Shown here in pieces: positions 28,925 to 39,479 of a stretch of DNA of 64,000 nucleotides. Position 1 is the first letter of the stretch; each line of letters opens with the position of its first letter. Location of the stretch: contig JAURXZ010000035.1 of the NCBI GenBank assembly GCA_030654175.1, forward strand, positions 372,001 through 436,000, read 5' to 3'. This DNA is from Bacteroidia bacterium (GTDB taxonomy: Bacteria; Bacteroidota; Bacteroidia; 2-12-FULL-35-15). The position numbers and the translations under genes were made by a program. A model generated the notes under the pieces. It saw only the letters and a list, made by a program, of their open reading frames with translations, was not told where the DNA came from and searched no databases.

Positions 28925-29842
28925 TAGTAAATAATTATTAAAAAGGGTAAAATAAAAATGCTTGGGTAATGTTTGTAACTGGTAACTAAAGCCGGCATCA
29001 TCAGTGCGTTCACCAAATTTTAAATTACGGATATACTTTTGAGCGATGGAATAAATATCCGAACCCTTCTCTACTTCGCCCAACAAAATCACTTCAATGG
29101 TTTCGGGATTTAAGAGCAATTGCTCACAAACAAATAGCAGGTAATAAATAAAATCTTCGGCAGTATGGTGGCTGAACGTATTGTAAAAAAGTAAATTTTT
29201 ACCTTCAATTACTATTGCTTCAAAATGTGATGGTTGAATATGTACAAATAATTTTTTAACGGTCTGATTTTTATTTTGGATAAGCAAGCCTTCAATCAAT
29301 CCACTTGAAAAATGATGGTAGCTGATATTTTTATAAAGACCTTCTAACTTGTTTTTTAAAATCAATGGCAAGGCAAAAACATTTTTAGCATCCAGATTTT
29401 TTATATCATCAACCAATACCTGCTCATCCCCATGAAGAGTAGCATTAAATTTCAAATACATTTCTTTTCTTTGGCTCTCAAAAAGAGGATTGGGAATTAT
29501 TGTAGAGAGATTATTTACAACTATACAGCTTACTGAGCTGTATTTCTGAGGTAATAACCTGCTTTCTTTGGTCAGTACATCAAGGAGATCGGGAATTGCA
29601 TCAAATCCATAAACATTCTGAAAAGGATAGTTTTCAAAAGCAATATATTTGTTTTTAGAAAGTTCATTTACTGCAAGCCAAACACCACCTATTCCAATTT
29701 GAATTATCAAATGGTAATCCGCTGTTTTTTTTTCATCAAAGGCTTCATCAATAAATGAATTGGCCTGGGATATTTTATTTTTCAATTCGGTTGTCATGAT
29801 ATAGCGCAAAGATACAAAGTATCCCGGATTCCGGATCGTCAA
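28922..29842 (-). CDS. DUF3822 family protein
   Basis: ~300 aa; location between rsmD and RecD-like helicase; motifs ...LFVHIQPSHFEAIVIEGKNLLFYNTFSHHTAEDFIYYLLFVCEQLLLNPE. Confidence 0.8.
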   Translation of the reverse strand: MTIRNPGYFVSLRYIMTTELKNKISQANSFIDEAFDEKKTADYHLIIQIGIGGVWLAVNELSKNKYIAFENYPFQNVYGFDAIPDLLDVLTKESRLLPQKYSSVSCIVVNNLSTIIPNPLFESQRKEMYLKFNATLHGDEQVLVDDIKNLDAKNVFALPLILKNKLEGLYKNISYHHFSSGLIEGLLIQNKNQTVKKLFVHIQPSHFEAIVIEGKNLLFYNTFSHHTAEDFIYYLLFVCEQLLLNPETIEVILLGEVEKGSDIYSIAQKYIRNLKFGERTDDAGFSYQLQTLPKHFYFTLFNNYLL

Positions 29843-29906
29843 AATTGCGGATTTTATTCGATATCAAAAATCCGAAATCAGCAATTTAAAAGTATCTTTA
29901 CAAACA

Positions 29907-31334
29907 ATGAATCAAGAGGAATTCGGTACGATTTTATTAAGACATTTTCCATTTGAAACGACTCATGGACAGCGTGATCTATTAAATAAACTTTCAGAAT
30001 TTATTTTAGGAAAAAACGCCAGCCAGGTATTTGTAATTAAAGGCTATGCAGGCACGGGAAAAACAACTATTGTCAGATCGCTGGTGCAAAGTCTACCTTC
30101 CGTAAATGGCAAAACAATACTACTCGCCCCCACTGGCAGAGCAGCCAAGGTACTCTCCAACTATACTAAACAGCAGGCATACACAATTCATAAAAAAATA
30201 TATTTTAGAAAGCCCACAGTAGATGGAGGTATGGCCTTTCAGCGACAACAAAATTTACACGGGAATACCGTTTTTATTATTGATGAGGCTTCTATGATCT
30301 CCAACACCGGTGGATTGAGCGATGGTGGTATGTTTGGTGGAGGGAGTTTGCTGGATGATCTGATTCAATATGTTTTCAGCGGTACTAATTGTAAATTAAT
30401 TTTTATTGGTGACACTGCTCAGCTGCCACCAATAGGGTTGGATGTTAGTCCGGCTTTGGATATTGAATACCTGAAAGCATCATTTTCTTTTTCCATTGAT
30501 TCATTCGAATTGACTGAAGTAGTGCGTCAAACGGAAAATTCCGGAATACTTACAAATGCAACCGCTATTCGTAATCAAATAAAAAACGAAAAAAACAGCA
30601 AACCACACTTCAGTTTAGATGAATTTAAAGACATTATCCGAATTGAGGGAGCAGACCTGGAGGATGCTCTAAATAGTGCATACAGTAAATATGGTGCTGA
30701 AGACTCCATGGTGATCTGCCGATCGAATAAACGGGCAAATATTTTCAATCAACAGATACGCGCTAGAATACGCTGGCAGGAAGACGAGTTATCATCGGGT
30801 GATTATATGATGGTGGTAAAGAATAATTATTTTTGGCTTCCTGAAGAATCAAAAGCGGGTTTCATTGCCAATGGAGATATTATCCAGTTGATGCGAGTAG
30901 GGAATATTCAGGAAATGCATGGTTTTAGATTTGCCGATGTGCGTATGCGATTGATCGACTACCCTGATGAACCTGAGTTGGAAACACGCTTATTATTAGA
31001 CACTATTATGAGTGAATCACCTGCATTATCACAGGCGGAAAACAAAAAGCTGTATGAATCGGTATTACTTGATTACGCTGATATTGCAGACAGGCGTTTA
31101 CGTTTAAAAAAAATAAAAGAAGATAGTTTTTTTAATGCATTGCAGGTTAAATTTGCTTACGCTGTTACCTGTCACAAAGCACAGGGTGGCCAATGGCCAT
31201 GCGTGTTTGTGGAGCAAGGATATTTAACCGATGAAATGATCAATACCGAGTATTTACGCTGGTTATATACAGCGGTTTCACGTGCCACAAAAAAATTATA
31301 CCTGGTGAATTTTAATAAGGAGTTTTTTGATTAA
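29907..31334 (+). CDS. ATP-dependent RecD-like DNA helicase (AAA, UvrD_C_2)
   Basis: VIKGYAGTGKTTIVRSL; FIIDEASM; FIGDTAQLPPIG; VKFAYAVTCHKAQGGQWPCVFVE..WLYTAVSRATKKLYLVN. Confidence 0.95.
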   Translation: MNQEEFGTILLRHFPFETTHGQRDLLNKLSEFILGKNASQVFVIKGYAGTGKTTIVRSLVQSLPSVNGKTILLAPTGRAAKVLSNYTKQQAYTIHKKIYFRKPTVDGGMAFQRQQNLHGNTVFIIDEASMISNTGGLSDGGMFGGGSLLDDLIQYVFSGTNCKLIFIGDTAQLPPIGLDVSPALDIEYLKASFSFSIDSFELTEVVRQTENSGILTNATAIRNQIKNEKNSKPHFSLDEFKDIIRIEGADLEDALNSAYSKYGAEDSMVICRSNKRANIFNQQIRARIRWQEDELSSGDYMMVVKNNYFWLPEESKAGFIANGDIIQLMRVGNIQEMHGFRFADVRMRLIDYPDEPELETRLLLDTIMSESPALSQAENKKLYESVLLDYADIADRRLRLKKIKEDSFFNALQVKFAYAVTCHKAQGGQWPCVFVEQGYLTDEMINTEYLRWLYTAVSRATKKLYLVNFNKEFFD

Positions 31335-31388
31335 ATAAACAAAGCAGCACCTAACCTCTCCAATACGAGGCCCGGGAGTGGTTAATTT

Positions 31389-31799
31389 TTAATCATTATT
31401 TTCATCAGAATAGCCAAACGAGTATTGAAATCTTGGCATATTAAGCAAAGTTCCATTTCGGTCTTTCGCTTTTATCTTTTCGAAAAATATTTTGGTAGTC
31501 CGGTCACATCTTCCAAGCAATTGCTGCATTTGATAACTGAGTATCGGACCAATTGTTTTTTCAGAGTAAAATATTCCGCCTATAGTTGCCGACATTTCAA
31601 ATTCCACAACAGCTGAATCTAAAACATTTCCATATCGGTCAATTCCAATAAGACGATAATTAACATTATCAAATTGGATCTTTGAGAGTTGCCCTTTTTT
31701 CTGAATCTTTATAGTTCCACGATTTTCAATGTTACTTTCCTGAGAAAAAATGGAATCAGTAACAGAGAAAAAAATTAATATGATAATGAGCTTTTTCAT
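31389..31799 (-). CDS. Exported hypothetical protein (GldM/GldN-neighbour-like not established)
   Basis: Signal peptide MKKLIIILIFFSVTDSIFSQ; no family recognised. Confidence 0.6.
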   Translation of the reverse strand: MKKLIIILIFFSVTDSIFSQESNIENRGTIKIQKKGQLSKIQFDNVNYRLIGIDRYGNVLDSAVVEFEMSATIGGIFYSEKTIGPILSYQMQQLLGRCDRTTKIFFEKIKAKDRNGTLLNMPRFQYSFGYSDENND

Positions 31800-31966
31800 T
31801 TGAGCTTGTATAACGCAAATATAACGCCATTGTTATTATCATTGTAAATTTTCTTAATTGTTTTCTATATTCCGTTTGGAGGGTAGGCGAACTATTATCA
31901 AAATGAATACGAAAAACAGCTTCATTCAAAAAGCTTATACTTTTAAAATGTAACTAATAAAAACGA

Positions 31967-32899
31967 TTAAAACTTATACGAAAAGCCAATTGAAAGCACT
32001 TCTTTAAATTGCAATCGGGGGCCGGCACCCTTCTGACCAGTACCATTGCCATTGACCTTACGCTCAAATGGAACTGGTATGTCGTGATCATAGATCATTT
32101 GGGTACTGATGCTTGCAGAAAGGTATTTATTTACTTTCATTCCAATTAAAACTTCCCAATTAACATCAATATTTTCAGGGTTTTCAAAATAATTATTGAA
32201 CAGCTCTAATTTGGTCCCAAAATTCACATTTTTCATAATATCCTTTTTAAAGGTCATTCTTAAATAACCTCCCACTTCTGTACGTACTAATTTACCATCT
32301 TTAATTTTCACACCATTAATATCAAATTCGGCTTTATCAACACCGAAAGCACCGGCATCTGCCAATCGTTGATCATTAACAAACGTAGTTTTAGATGTAA
32401 CAGGAGAAAGAAATAAAGAAAAATAATCGTTCGGTTTATAATCCAAACCGATGGCGCCTAACAGATAACCAGGAGCCATGAAACGGGAAATAACTACTGA
32501 GTCGTTTGGAAAATTATAACCATCCGCAAACTGACTTTTAAAGTTTATTAATGCGGAATAATACCAATGGTCGTAAAATGCATAACGACCATATTTTGAA
32601 GAAAGATCGATCTTATCATCATTCTTCCTGAGTGCCCGAGTCCCAGACTGAAGCATACCATAAGCCAGGTCAATTGAATTGTCCCAGATATCTTTGCCCT
32701 TTTTGTAATTGGAAAATGCATTCAATAAAGCAATGCCGGAAACCGAATTTTCTCCCCCCGCGGCCCAATTAGTAAAACTGGCCTGGGCAAAATTAACACT
32801 GATAAGTCCACCTTTTTTCCAGTTTTTGAGTGTATCAGGCGTTTGGGCAATTGATGATAATGCCATAAAAATAGCAGGTAATAGCGCAAGTGTTTTCAT
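31967..32899 (-). CDS. DUF3078 domain outer-membrane protein, copy B
   Basis: WKKGGLISVNFAQASFTNWAAGGENSVSGIALLNAF...; close paralog of 33557-34510. Confidence 0.88.
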   Translation of the reverse strand: MKTLALLPAIFMALSSIAQTPDTLKNWKKGGLISVNFAQASFTNWAAGGENSVSGIALLNAFSNYKKGKDIWDNSIDLAYGMLQSGTRALRKNDDKIDLSSKYGRYAFYDHWYYSALINFKSQFADGYNFPNDSVVISRFMAPGYLLGAIGLDYKPNDYFSLFLSPVTSKTTFVNDQRLADAGAFGVDKAEFDINGVKIKDGKLVRTEVGGYLRMTFKKDIMKNVNFGTKLELFNNYFENPENIDVNWEVLIGMKVNKYLSASISTQMIYDHDIPVPFERKVNGNGTGQKGAGPRLQFKEVLSIGFSYKF

Positions 32900-33009
32900 A
32901 TATTTTTTATTTTCAAAAACAATACGTTTTCGATTTTATTTTTTTATTTAAAAGAACAAAACAATGACAAAACATTTAAATCAATTCGAAATAAAAAACC
33001 TTGTCTTTG

Positions 33010-33387
33010 CTAGTTTGATTTTTTTAACAGATCGCGAATTTCAGTAAGTAATTGTTCTTGAGTAGTGGACACAGAAGCTGAAACTTCCTGCTTCTTTTTT
33101 GCAGCGTTTACTCCTTTGATTATCATGAATAATACAAACGCTACGATAATAAAATTAATCACAGCAGATAAAAACAAACCATATTTAACAGTCCCGAAAA
33201 GTGTTAGTTCATTTAAATTATTTAAATGAGCTGCATCTAAAGCAGGTTTTAATAAAAGTGGCGTAAGCACATCTTCAATAAATGAATTAACAATTTTGCC
33301 AAAAGCGGAACCAATAATAACACCTATAGCCAGATCAATAACATTGCCTTTCATGGCAAAGGTTTTAAATTCTGAAATCATTCCCAT
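33010..33387 (-). CDS. mscL: Large-conductance mechanosensitive channel, copy B
   Basis: EFKTFAMKGNVIDLAIGVIIGSAFGKIVNSFIEDVLTPLL. Confidence 0.95.
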   Translation of the reverse strand: MGMISEFKTFAMKGNVIDLAIGVIIGSAFGKIVNSFIEDVLTPLLLKPALDAAHLNNLNELTLFGTVKYGLFLSAVINFIIVAFVLFMIIKGVNAAKKKQEVSASVSTTQEQLLTEIRDLLKKSN

Positions 33388-33457
33388 TTTTCTTATATTA
33401 TTATGTTGATATAAAGAATGGACAAAATTATTATGAGTTAGACTATATTTAAAACAA

Positions 33458-33494
33458 AACGATCACCATAACCGGTGATCGTTTCGTTTTTTTT
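33458..33494. terminator. Hairpin terminator downstream of DUF3078 copy A
   Basis: AAACGATCACC-ATAACC-GGTGATCGTTT, T-rich on both sides. Confidence 0.8.
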
Positions 33495-33556
33495 AGCATA
33501 ATCAATTTAGAGAGATCTCTTGAGGAAAGCTTAAGGGGCGGGGTAAAATTTAAGAA

Positions 33557-34510
33557 TTAAAACTTATAAGAAAAGCCCACAGATAGTACTTCTTTAAATT
33601 GCAAGCGAGGCCCCGCTCCCATTTGTTTAATACCATTAATTTCACGTTCAACCGGAACAGGTATGTCATGATCATAAATCAACTGCGTGCTGATATTTGC
33701 AGTAAGATATTTATTCACTTTCATTCCAATTAAAACTTCCCAGTTCACATCAACATTTTGAGGGTTATCGATGTAATTGCTGAACAGTTCCAATTTAGTT
33801 GCAAAATTTACATTTTTCACAATATCCTTTTTATAAGTAAATCTCAAATAGCCACCCAACTCAGTTCGAACTAATTTGCCATCTTTTATTTTAACACCAA
33901 TTGAATCGTATTCTGCTTTATCAACACCAAAAGCACCGGCATCCGCTAACCGCTGATCATTAACAAATGTTGTTTTAGACGTAATAGGCGAGATAAATAA
34001 AGACAAATAACTGTTTGGTTTATAATCAATACCTATTGCTCCTAATAAATAAGCAGGAGCCATGAAACGCGATATAACCACTGAATCATTAGGATAATTA
34101 TAACCATCGTCAAACTGAGTTTTGAAATTTACTAATGCAGAATAATACCAATGTTCTAAAAAAGCATAACGGCCATACTTTGAAGAAAGATCGATTTTAT
34201 CTTCATTCTTTCTGGGGGCGCCATGCCCGGATTGAAGCAAACCATAAGCCAGGTCAAGTGAACTGTCCCAGGTGTTTTTATCTTTTTTGTAATTGGCAAA
34301 CGTATTAAATATAGCAATTCCTGAAAGTGAATTCTCTCCCCCCGCTGCCCAATTAGTAAAACTGGCTTGGGAAAAATTAATACTGACAAGACCGCCTTTT
34401 TTCCAATATTTTATAGTGTCTGTGGTTTGGGCGGCTGAGGATAAAGTCAATAAGATAGAAAAGCAAAAAATAATTTTTTTCATAATTTTATTTAAAATAT
34501 ATTTCGACAC
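33557..34510 (-). CDS. DUF3078 domain outer-membrane protein, copy A
   Basis: WKKGGLVSINFSQASFTNWAAGGENSLSGIAIFNTF...LQFKEVLSVGFSYKF. Confidence 0.88.
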   Translation of the reverse strand: MSKYILNKIMKKIIFCFSILLTLSSAAQTTDTIKYWKKGGLVSINFSQASFTNWAAGGENSLSGIAIFNTFANYKKDKNTWDSSLDLAYGLLQSGHGAPRKNEDKIDLSSKYGRYAFLEHWYYSALVNFKTQFDDGYNYPNDSVVISRFMAPAYLLGAIGIDYKPNSYLSLFISPITSKTTFVNDQRLADAGAFGVDKAEYDSIGVKIKDGKLVRTELGGYLRFTYKKDIVKNVNFATKLELFSNYIDNPQNVDVNWEVLIGMKVNKYLTANISTQLIYDHDIPVPVEREINGIKQMGAGPRLQFKEVLSVGFSYKF

Positions 34511-34580
34511 TATTGATCTAAGTATCGGTTTCTATCAATGGTTTAGCCTTTTTAAAAGGACCAAAAACCCTAATGATGCA

Positions 34581-34955
34581 TTATTTTTTTAATAGATCTC
34601 TGATTTCAGTAAGCAACTGTTCTTGCGTTGGCCCTTGAGGGGCGGCAGCTTCTTCTTTTTTCTTTGCAGAATTCAATGCTTTAATAATTAAAAATAATGT
34701 AAGTGCAATTAAGGCAAAAGAAATAATTTGTGAAATAAAGCTCCCATATTTAATTGCTGTACCGGGAATAACCAGCTGATTCAAATCAGCTAAATGCGCT
34801 GCTTTCAATGCAGGAGTTAAAATTGCGGGAGTAATAATATCATCCACCAAGGATTTAACAATACCTCCAAAAGCACTACCTATTACAACCCCTACTGCCA
34901 GATCAATAACGTTGCCTTTTAAAGCAAATGTTTTAAATTCTTTTACAAATCCCAT
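34581..34955 (-). CDS. mscL: Large-conductance mechanosensitive channel, copy A
   Basis: EFKTFALKGNVIDLAVGVVIGSAFGGIVKSLVDDIITPAI. Confidence 0.95.
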   Translation of the reverse strand: MGFVKEFKTFALKGNVIDLAVGVVIGSAFGGIVKSLVDDIITPAILTPALKAAHLADLNQLVIPGTAIKYGSFISQIISFALIALTLFLIIKALNSAKKKEEAAAPQGPTQEQLLTEIRDLLKK

Positions 34956-34986
34956 TTAAATTTTTTTTAAGATCAAACAAAAAAAA

Positions 34987-35017
34987 AGATTGGCCCTTAT
35001 TGGAAAGGACCAATCTT
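34987..35017 (-). terminator. Terminator downstream of icd
   Basis: AGATTGGcCCTT-ATTGGA-AAGGaCCAATCT with poly-T on the minus strand. Confidence 0.85.
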
Positions 35018-35039
35018 ATATAAGTAATTTATTAAAAAA

Positions 35040-36284
35040 TTACGCGGTAACTTTTTTTGCCAGTTTCGCTTGCAAATTAGCATCCAAAGCGGATAAAAAA
35101 TCTTCGGTATTCAAATAATGTTCGCCCAAAGTTACTTTATTTCCATAGATACAAACTGCTAAATCTTTAGTCATTTTACCGGACTCAACAGTTTCTACAC
35201 ATACCTGTTCCAGTGCATGACAGAAATTTATTAATTCCTGATTGTTATCTAATTTACCACGAAATTCCAAACCACGTGTCCAGGCAAAAATAGAAGCAAT
35301 TGGATTTGTTGATGTTGGTTTACCGGCCTGATGATCACGAAAATGACGAGTTACAGTACCATGTGCAGCTTCAGCTTCCATTGTTTTTCCATCCGGAGTA
35401 ACAAGTACTGATGTCATTAAACCCAATGAACCGAAACCTTGTGCAACAGTATCGGATTGAACATCACCATCATAATTTTTACAAGCCCAAACAAAATTCC
35501 CATTCCACTTTAATGCGGAAGCTACCATATCATCTATTAAACGATGTTCATAAACAATACCTGCGGCTTCAAATTTGGTTTTATAATCTGCCTGGTAAAT
35601 TTCTTCAAAAATATCTTTAAAACGACCGTCATATTTTTTCAAGATGGTATTTTTAGTTGAAAGATATAAAGGCCATTTCTTTTGCAACGCAGTGTTAAAA
35701 CAAGAGTGAGCAAATCCTTTAATGGATTCATCGGTGTTGTACATTGCCAATGCAATACCATCACCTTTGAAGTTAAATACTTCAAAAGATTGCGGAGCGC
35801 TTCCATCCTCAGGAGTAAAGCTAATTGTTAATTTACCCTTTCCTTTTGTAACAAAATCGGTAGCACGGTATTGATCACCGAATGCATGACGGCCAATACA
35901 AATTGGAGCAGTCCAGTTTGGAACCAAACGAGGCACATTTTTACAAACAATTGGCTCACGGAAAACAGTGCCATCTAAAATATTCCGGATAGTACCATTA
36001 GGGGACTTCCACATTTGTTTTAATTTGAATTCTTTTACACGCTCCTCATCCGGTGTAATGGTAGCACATTTAATACCAACATTATATTTTTTAATTGCTT
36101 CAGCAGAATCAATTGTTACCTGATCATTGGTTGCATCACGATGTTCAATACCAAGATCGTAGTATTTAATATCCAGATCAAGATATGGAAGAATTAATTT
36201 GGCTTTAATAAATTTCCAGATGATACGGGTCATTTCATCACCATCTAATTCTACCACTGGGTTGGCTACTTTAATTTTGCTCAT
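35040..36284 (-). CDS. icd: NADP-dependent isocitrate dehydrogenase
   Basis: [52 protein letters not shown]...[33 protein letters not shown]. Confidence 0.96.
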   Translation of the reverse strand: MSKIKVANPVVELDGDEMTRIIWKFIKAKLILPYLDLDIKYYDLGIEHRDATNDQVTIDSAEAIKKYNVGIKCATITPDEERVKEFKLKQMWKSPNGTIRNILDGTVFREPIVCKNVPRLVPNWTAPICIGRHAFGDQYRATDFVTKGKGKLTISFTPEDGSAPQSFEVFNFKGDGIALAMYNTDESIKGFAHSCFNTALQKKWPLYLSTKNTILKKYDGRFKDIFEEIYQADYKTKFEAAGIVYEHRLIDDMVASALKWNGNFVWACKNYDGDVQSDTVAQGFGSLGLMTSVLVTPDGKTMEAEAAHGTVTRHFRDHQAGKPTSTNPIASIFAWTRGLEFRGKLDNNQELINFCHALEQVCVETVESGKMTKDLAVCIYGNKVTLGEHYLNTEDFLSALDANLQAKLAKKVTA

Positions 36285-36370
36285 TGTTTTATATGTTTTA
36301 AAGGTTCGGATTTAATTTAACAACTCTTGTTCCTAATTGGAGTGCAAATATAAGGTTTTGATTCAAAGAA

Positions 36371-36401
36371 AAAGAGCCAAAACTATAAGTAATGGCTCTT
36401 T
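36371..36401 (-). terminator. Terminator downstream of M16 peptidase
   Basis: AAAGAGCCA...TGGCTCTTT, T-rich on the minus strand. Confidence 0.75.
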
Positions 36402-36424
36402 GTTCTTAAATCCTAAATCAAAAA

Positions 36425-39382
36425 TTAATATCCAAAAACATCCTGCAAGGAAAGAAAAGTTATTTTACCATATTTTTCAAGGGTTTTGGTATCCAGACTT
36501 TCTTTTTTTCCAATCACGAGAACAGTATATTGTTTATTCTTTAAATGATTTTGTTCAAAAGTTCTTATCTCCGGTAAGGTTAAATTGGGAACAGTTTTAA
36601 AGATATCTTTTCTGATATCATAATCCAAGCCCAGCTTTCGGGCATTTTCATAATTAAATAAAACACCGGCTTTAGTAATACGTTCGGAACGTATAATTTG
36701 TAAAATAGCTTCTTTGGAAGCTTTAAAATTATTTTCCGATTCCGGCATGTTATTAATTAATTCCTTCATGCCAGCCATTGCTTCCGGCAATTTGTCGGCC
36801 TGAGTTCCAATATATGAAAACACATAATTGTACTCTTCCTTCTTTTTAGGAACACTGTAGCTGCAATAAACAGAGTATGCCAATGCTTTTGACTCACGCA
36901 TTTCCTGAAATACTACGGATGACATTCCAGCACCAAAATATTCATTAAACATACGAACCAAAGAAGCATTTTCTTTATTGTACTTCCCATCTTTCGAAAG
37001 CAAAATTACTTCGGCTTGCTTCATATCATAATCTATTACATAAACATTGGTGTTTTCATCCGTTTCCTGAAACTTAACAGGTTCCGGAATTGGTTTGAGT
37101 GTTTCGGGTACCTTATGAAGTTTATCTAATATTGAAACAAGGGCTGCTGCAGAATTATCTCCGTAATACAATACCCTATGCTGAAAAGAAGTAATTTCAT
37201 TAATGATTGAGATCAATTCCTGAGAATTTAAATTTTTCAATTCTTCAGTGGATAAAATATTAGTGTAAGGTGATTTTTTTCCATATTTTCCATAGGCAAA
37301 AAGACCTCCAAATAAAATTTCACCTTTGTTTAATTTTGCATCTTCTCGTTTTTTAAGAATATCAGATACTAGATTTGTTAATGCAGCTTCATTGGGTTGT
37401 GCATTCGCTAAAAGGTCTTCAAACAATTTTATTGCTTTTTCAATATTCTCTGTTAACCCGCTAAGACTAACATAAACCTCATCTTCTCCAACGAAAACAT
37501 CAAATGAACAACCCAGTTTATAAAACTCCTGCTTTAAAGCCGCAGCAGTTAAATCCTTTGTTCCAAGATATTTTAAATAATTAATTGCAACATCTAATTT
37601 TTTATTGTGGTTGGTTCCCATATCCAAAACATAATACATATCAAATGTTTTATTTTCAGAATTGGTAGTATATAAAACCGGTGTACCATTTTTTAAATTC
37701 ATATTTTTTATATCGGTTGCGTAATCAATAAAAACCGGTTCAATGTCTTTTATCGGAGTAGCAATAACACTTTTTAAAAACGCACTCTGAGCGTCCCTGT
37801 TTACCTCAACAGGAGTAATAATGGGTTTAATTACCTTTTGAACATTTTTATCTTCGCCAGTACGTTTGTATACAAGAACATAATTATTTTTATAGTTTGT
37901 TTTGGCAAACTCTACCACTTCCTGCTTCGTAATTTTTGACAGACGATCGATCGTACTCACATAATTTTGCCATTTGGTATCAGTGATAAAAGCACTCACA
38001 AAGGCATCGGCACGTGAACTATTACGCTCATACATTTTTGTTTCCTGCAATTTCATATCAGTAATAACTGCGCTTAACAGCCATTCCGGAAAATCGCCTT
38101 CTTTCACTTTTTCAATTTGCTCAAGCAATAGATCTTTCACTTGCTCTAACGTCTGGCCTTCTTTTGGGGTGCCACTAACAATATGAGCTGAATAATCCTT
38201 GCACTCCAGATCGAATGCATTGGCTTCCAATACTTTTTGCTGCTGATTCAAATTCAAATCAATTAAACCAGCCTGCCCATTTGATAATATTTTATTGATC
38301 ATCATGATCATATCGGCATCTTTGGTTCCTATGCCGGGAAAACGATATCCTATCATAACATTTTCTGCGTCTGGACCAATTACTTCTTTTATAACTGGCG
38401 ATGTAATTGGCTTTTCAACAAATGGCACATAAACAGGCAGTGGCTTGCTTTTCCATGAACCGAATTTTTTATCGATCATTTTTATTGTTAAATCAGGATC
38501 AAAATCTCCGGAAATACAAATCGCCATATTGTTAGGTACATAATAGGTATAAAAATATTTTTTTATCTCTGTTAAAGAAGGATTTTTCAAATGTTCGATC
38601 GTACCGATAGTAGTTTGTGAACCGTAGGTATTGGTCGGAAAAAGACCTGCCAATAATGCTTCCCATGCTTTGCTTCCATCATTATCAAGCCCTCTGTTTT
38701 TTTCTTCATAAACAGCCTCTAATTCAGTATGGAACAACCGCAATACCGGGTTGCGAAAACGTTCCGCTTCAATGGTTGTCCACTTATCCAATTGATTGGA
38801 AGGGATATCATTTACATAAACGGTTTGTTCTAACCAGGTATATGCATTTGTTCCTTTTGCACCCAGATTAGATAACATTTTATCGTATTCATTGGCCACA
38901 GCAAATTTTGAAGCATACCCGGAAATGCTATCAATTTGATGATAAATTGCAATTCGCTTTTCATCCTCTTTTGTTTTTCTATACACTTCGTAAAGTGCTT
39001 CAATTTTATCTAATTCAATTTTTTCTTTTGCATAATCTTTACTACCATACTTATCAGTTCCTTTAAATAGCATGTGCTCCAAATAATGCGCTAAACCTGT
39101 TGCGTCCTTTGGATCGTTTTTACTTCCGGCACGGGTAGCAATGTATGTTTGAATACGAGGCGCGTTTTTATATACGGTCATATAAACAGTTAAACCATTA
39201 TCAAGCTTGTAGATCCTTGCATTCAATGGATCAGAAGGCACACTTTCATATTTATAAACTTTTGATGATTGCGCTTTAATGTTTGAAAAACTAATAAAAA
39301 GCAATAAGGAAGCAGTTGCAAAAAACTTTGCAGCAATTGATTTTTTCATTTGGTAGATTTTTTGTTTTTGTAAAAATAGCAT
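36425..39382 (-). CDS. M16 family (insulinase-like) zinc metallopeptidase, fused two-half form
   Basis: ATGLAHYLEHMLFKGTDKYGSKDYAKE (HxxEH); 985 aa with signal peptide. Confidence 0.95.
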   Translation of the reverse strand: MLFLQKQKIYQMKKSIAAKFFATASLLLFISFSNIKAQSSKVYKYESVPSDPLNARIYKLDNGLTVYMTVYKNAPRIQTYIATRAGSKNDPKDATGLAHYLEHMLFKGTDKYGSKDYAKEKIELDKIEALYEVYRKTKEDEKRIAIYHQIDSISGYASKFAVANEYDKMLSNLGAKGTNAYTWLEQTVYVNDIPSNQLDKWTTIEAERFRNPVLRLFHTELEAVYEEKNRGLDNDGSKAWEALLAGLFPTNTYGSQTTIGTIEHLKNPSLTEIKKYFYTYYVPNNMAICISGDFDPDLTIKMIDKKFGSWKSKPLPVYVPFVEKPITSPVIKEVIGPDAENVMIGYRFPGIGTKDADMIMMINKILSNGQAGLIDLNLNQQQKVLEANAFDLECKDYSAHIVSGTPKEGQTLEQVKDLLLEQIEKVKEGDFPEWLLSAVITDMKLQETKMYERNSSRADAFVSAFITDTKWQNYVSTIDRLSKITKQEVVEFAKTNYKNNYVLVYKRTGEDKNVQKVIKPIITPVEVNRDAQSAFLKSVIATPIKDIEPVFIDYATDIKNMNLKNGTPVLYTTNSENKTFDMYYVLDMGTNHNKKLDVAINYLKYLGTKDLTAAALKQEFYKLGCSFDVFVGEDEVYVSLSGLTENIEKAIKLFEDLLANAQPNEAALTNLVSDILKKREDAKLNKGEILFGGLFAYGKYGKKSPYTNILSTEELKNLNSQELISIINEITSFQHRVLYYGDNSAAALVSILDKLHKVPETLKPIPEPVKFQETDENTNVYVIDYDMKQAEVILLSKDGKYNKENASLVRMFNEYFGAGMSSVVFQEMRESKALAYSVYCSYSVPKKKEEYNYVFSYIGTQADKLPEAMAGMKELINNMPESENNFKASKEAILQIIRSERITKAGVLFNYENARKLGLDYDIRKDIFKTVPNLTLPEIRTFEQNHLKNKQYTVLVIGKKESLDTKTLEKYGKITFLSLQDVFGY

Positions 39383-39479
39383 TTATTGTGAATACTCAAC
39401 AGCCAAAAAAGTAAAAAGCGCTGAATTTCAAAAGGGAAAGATTGCTATGATTTATAAAGGAAAATGATTTTTATGGATT

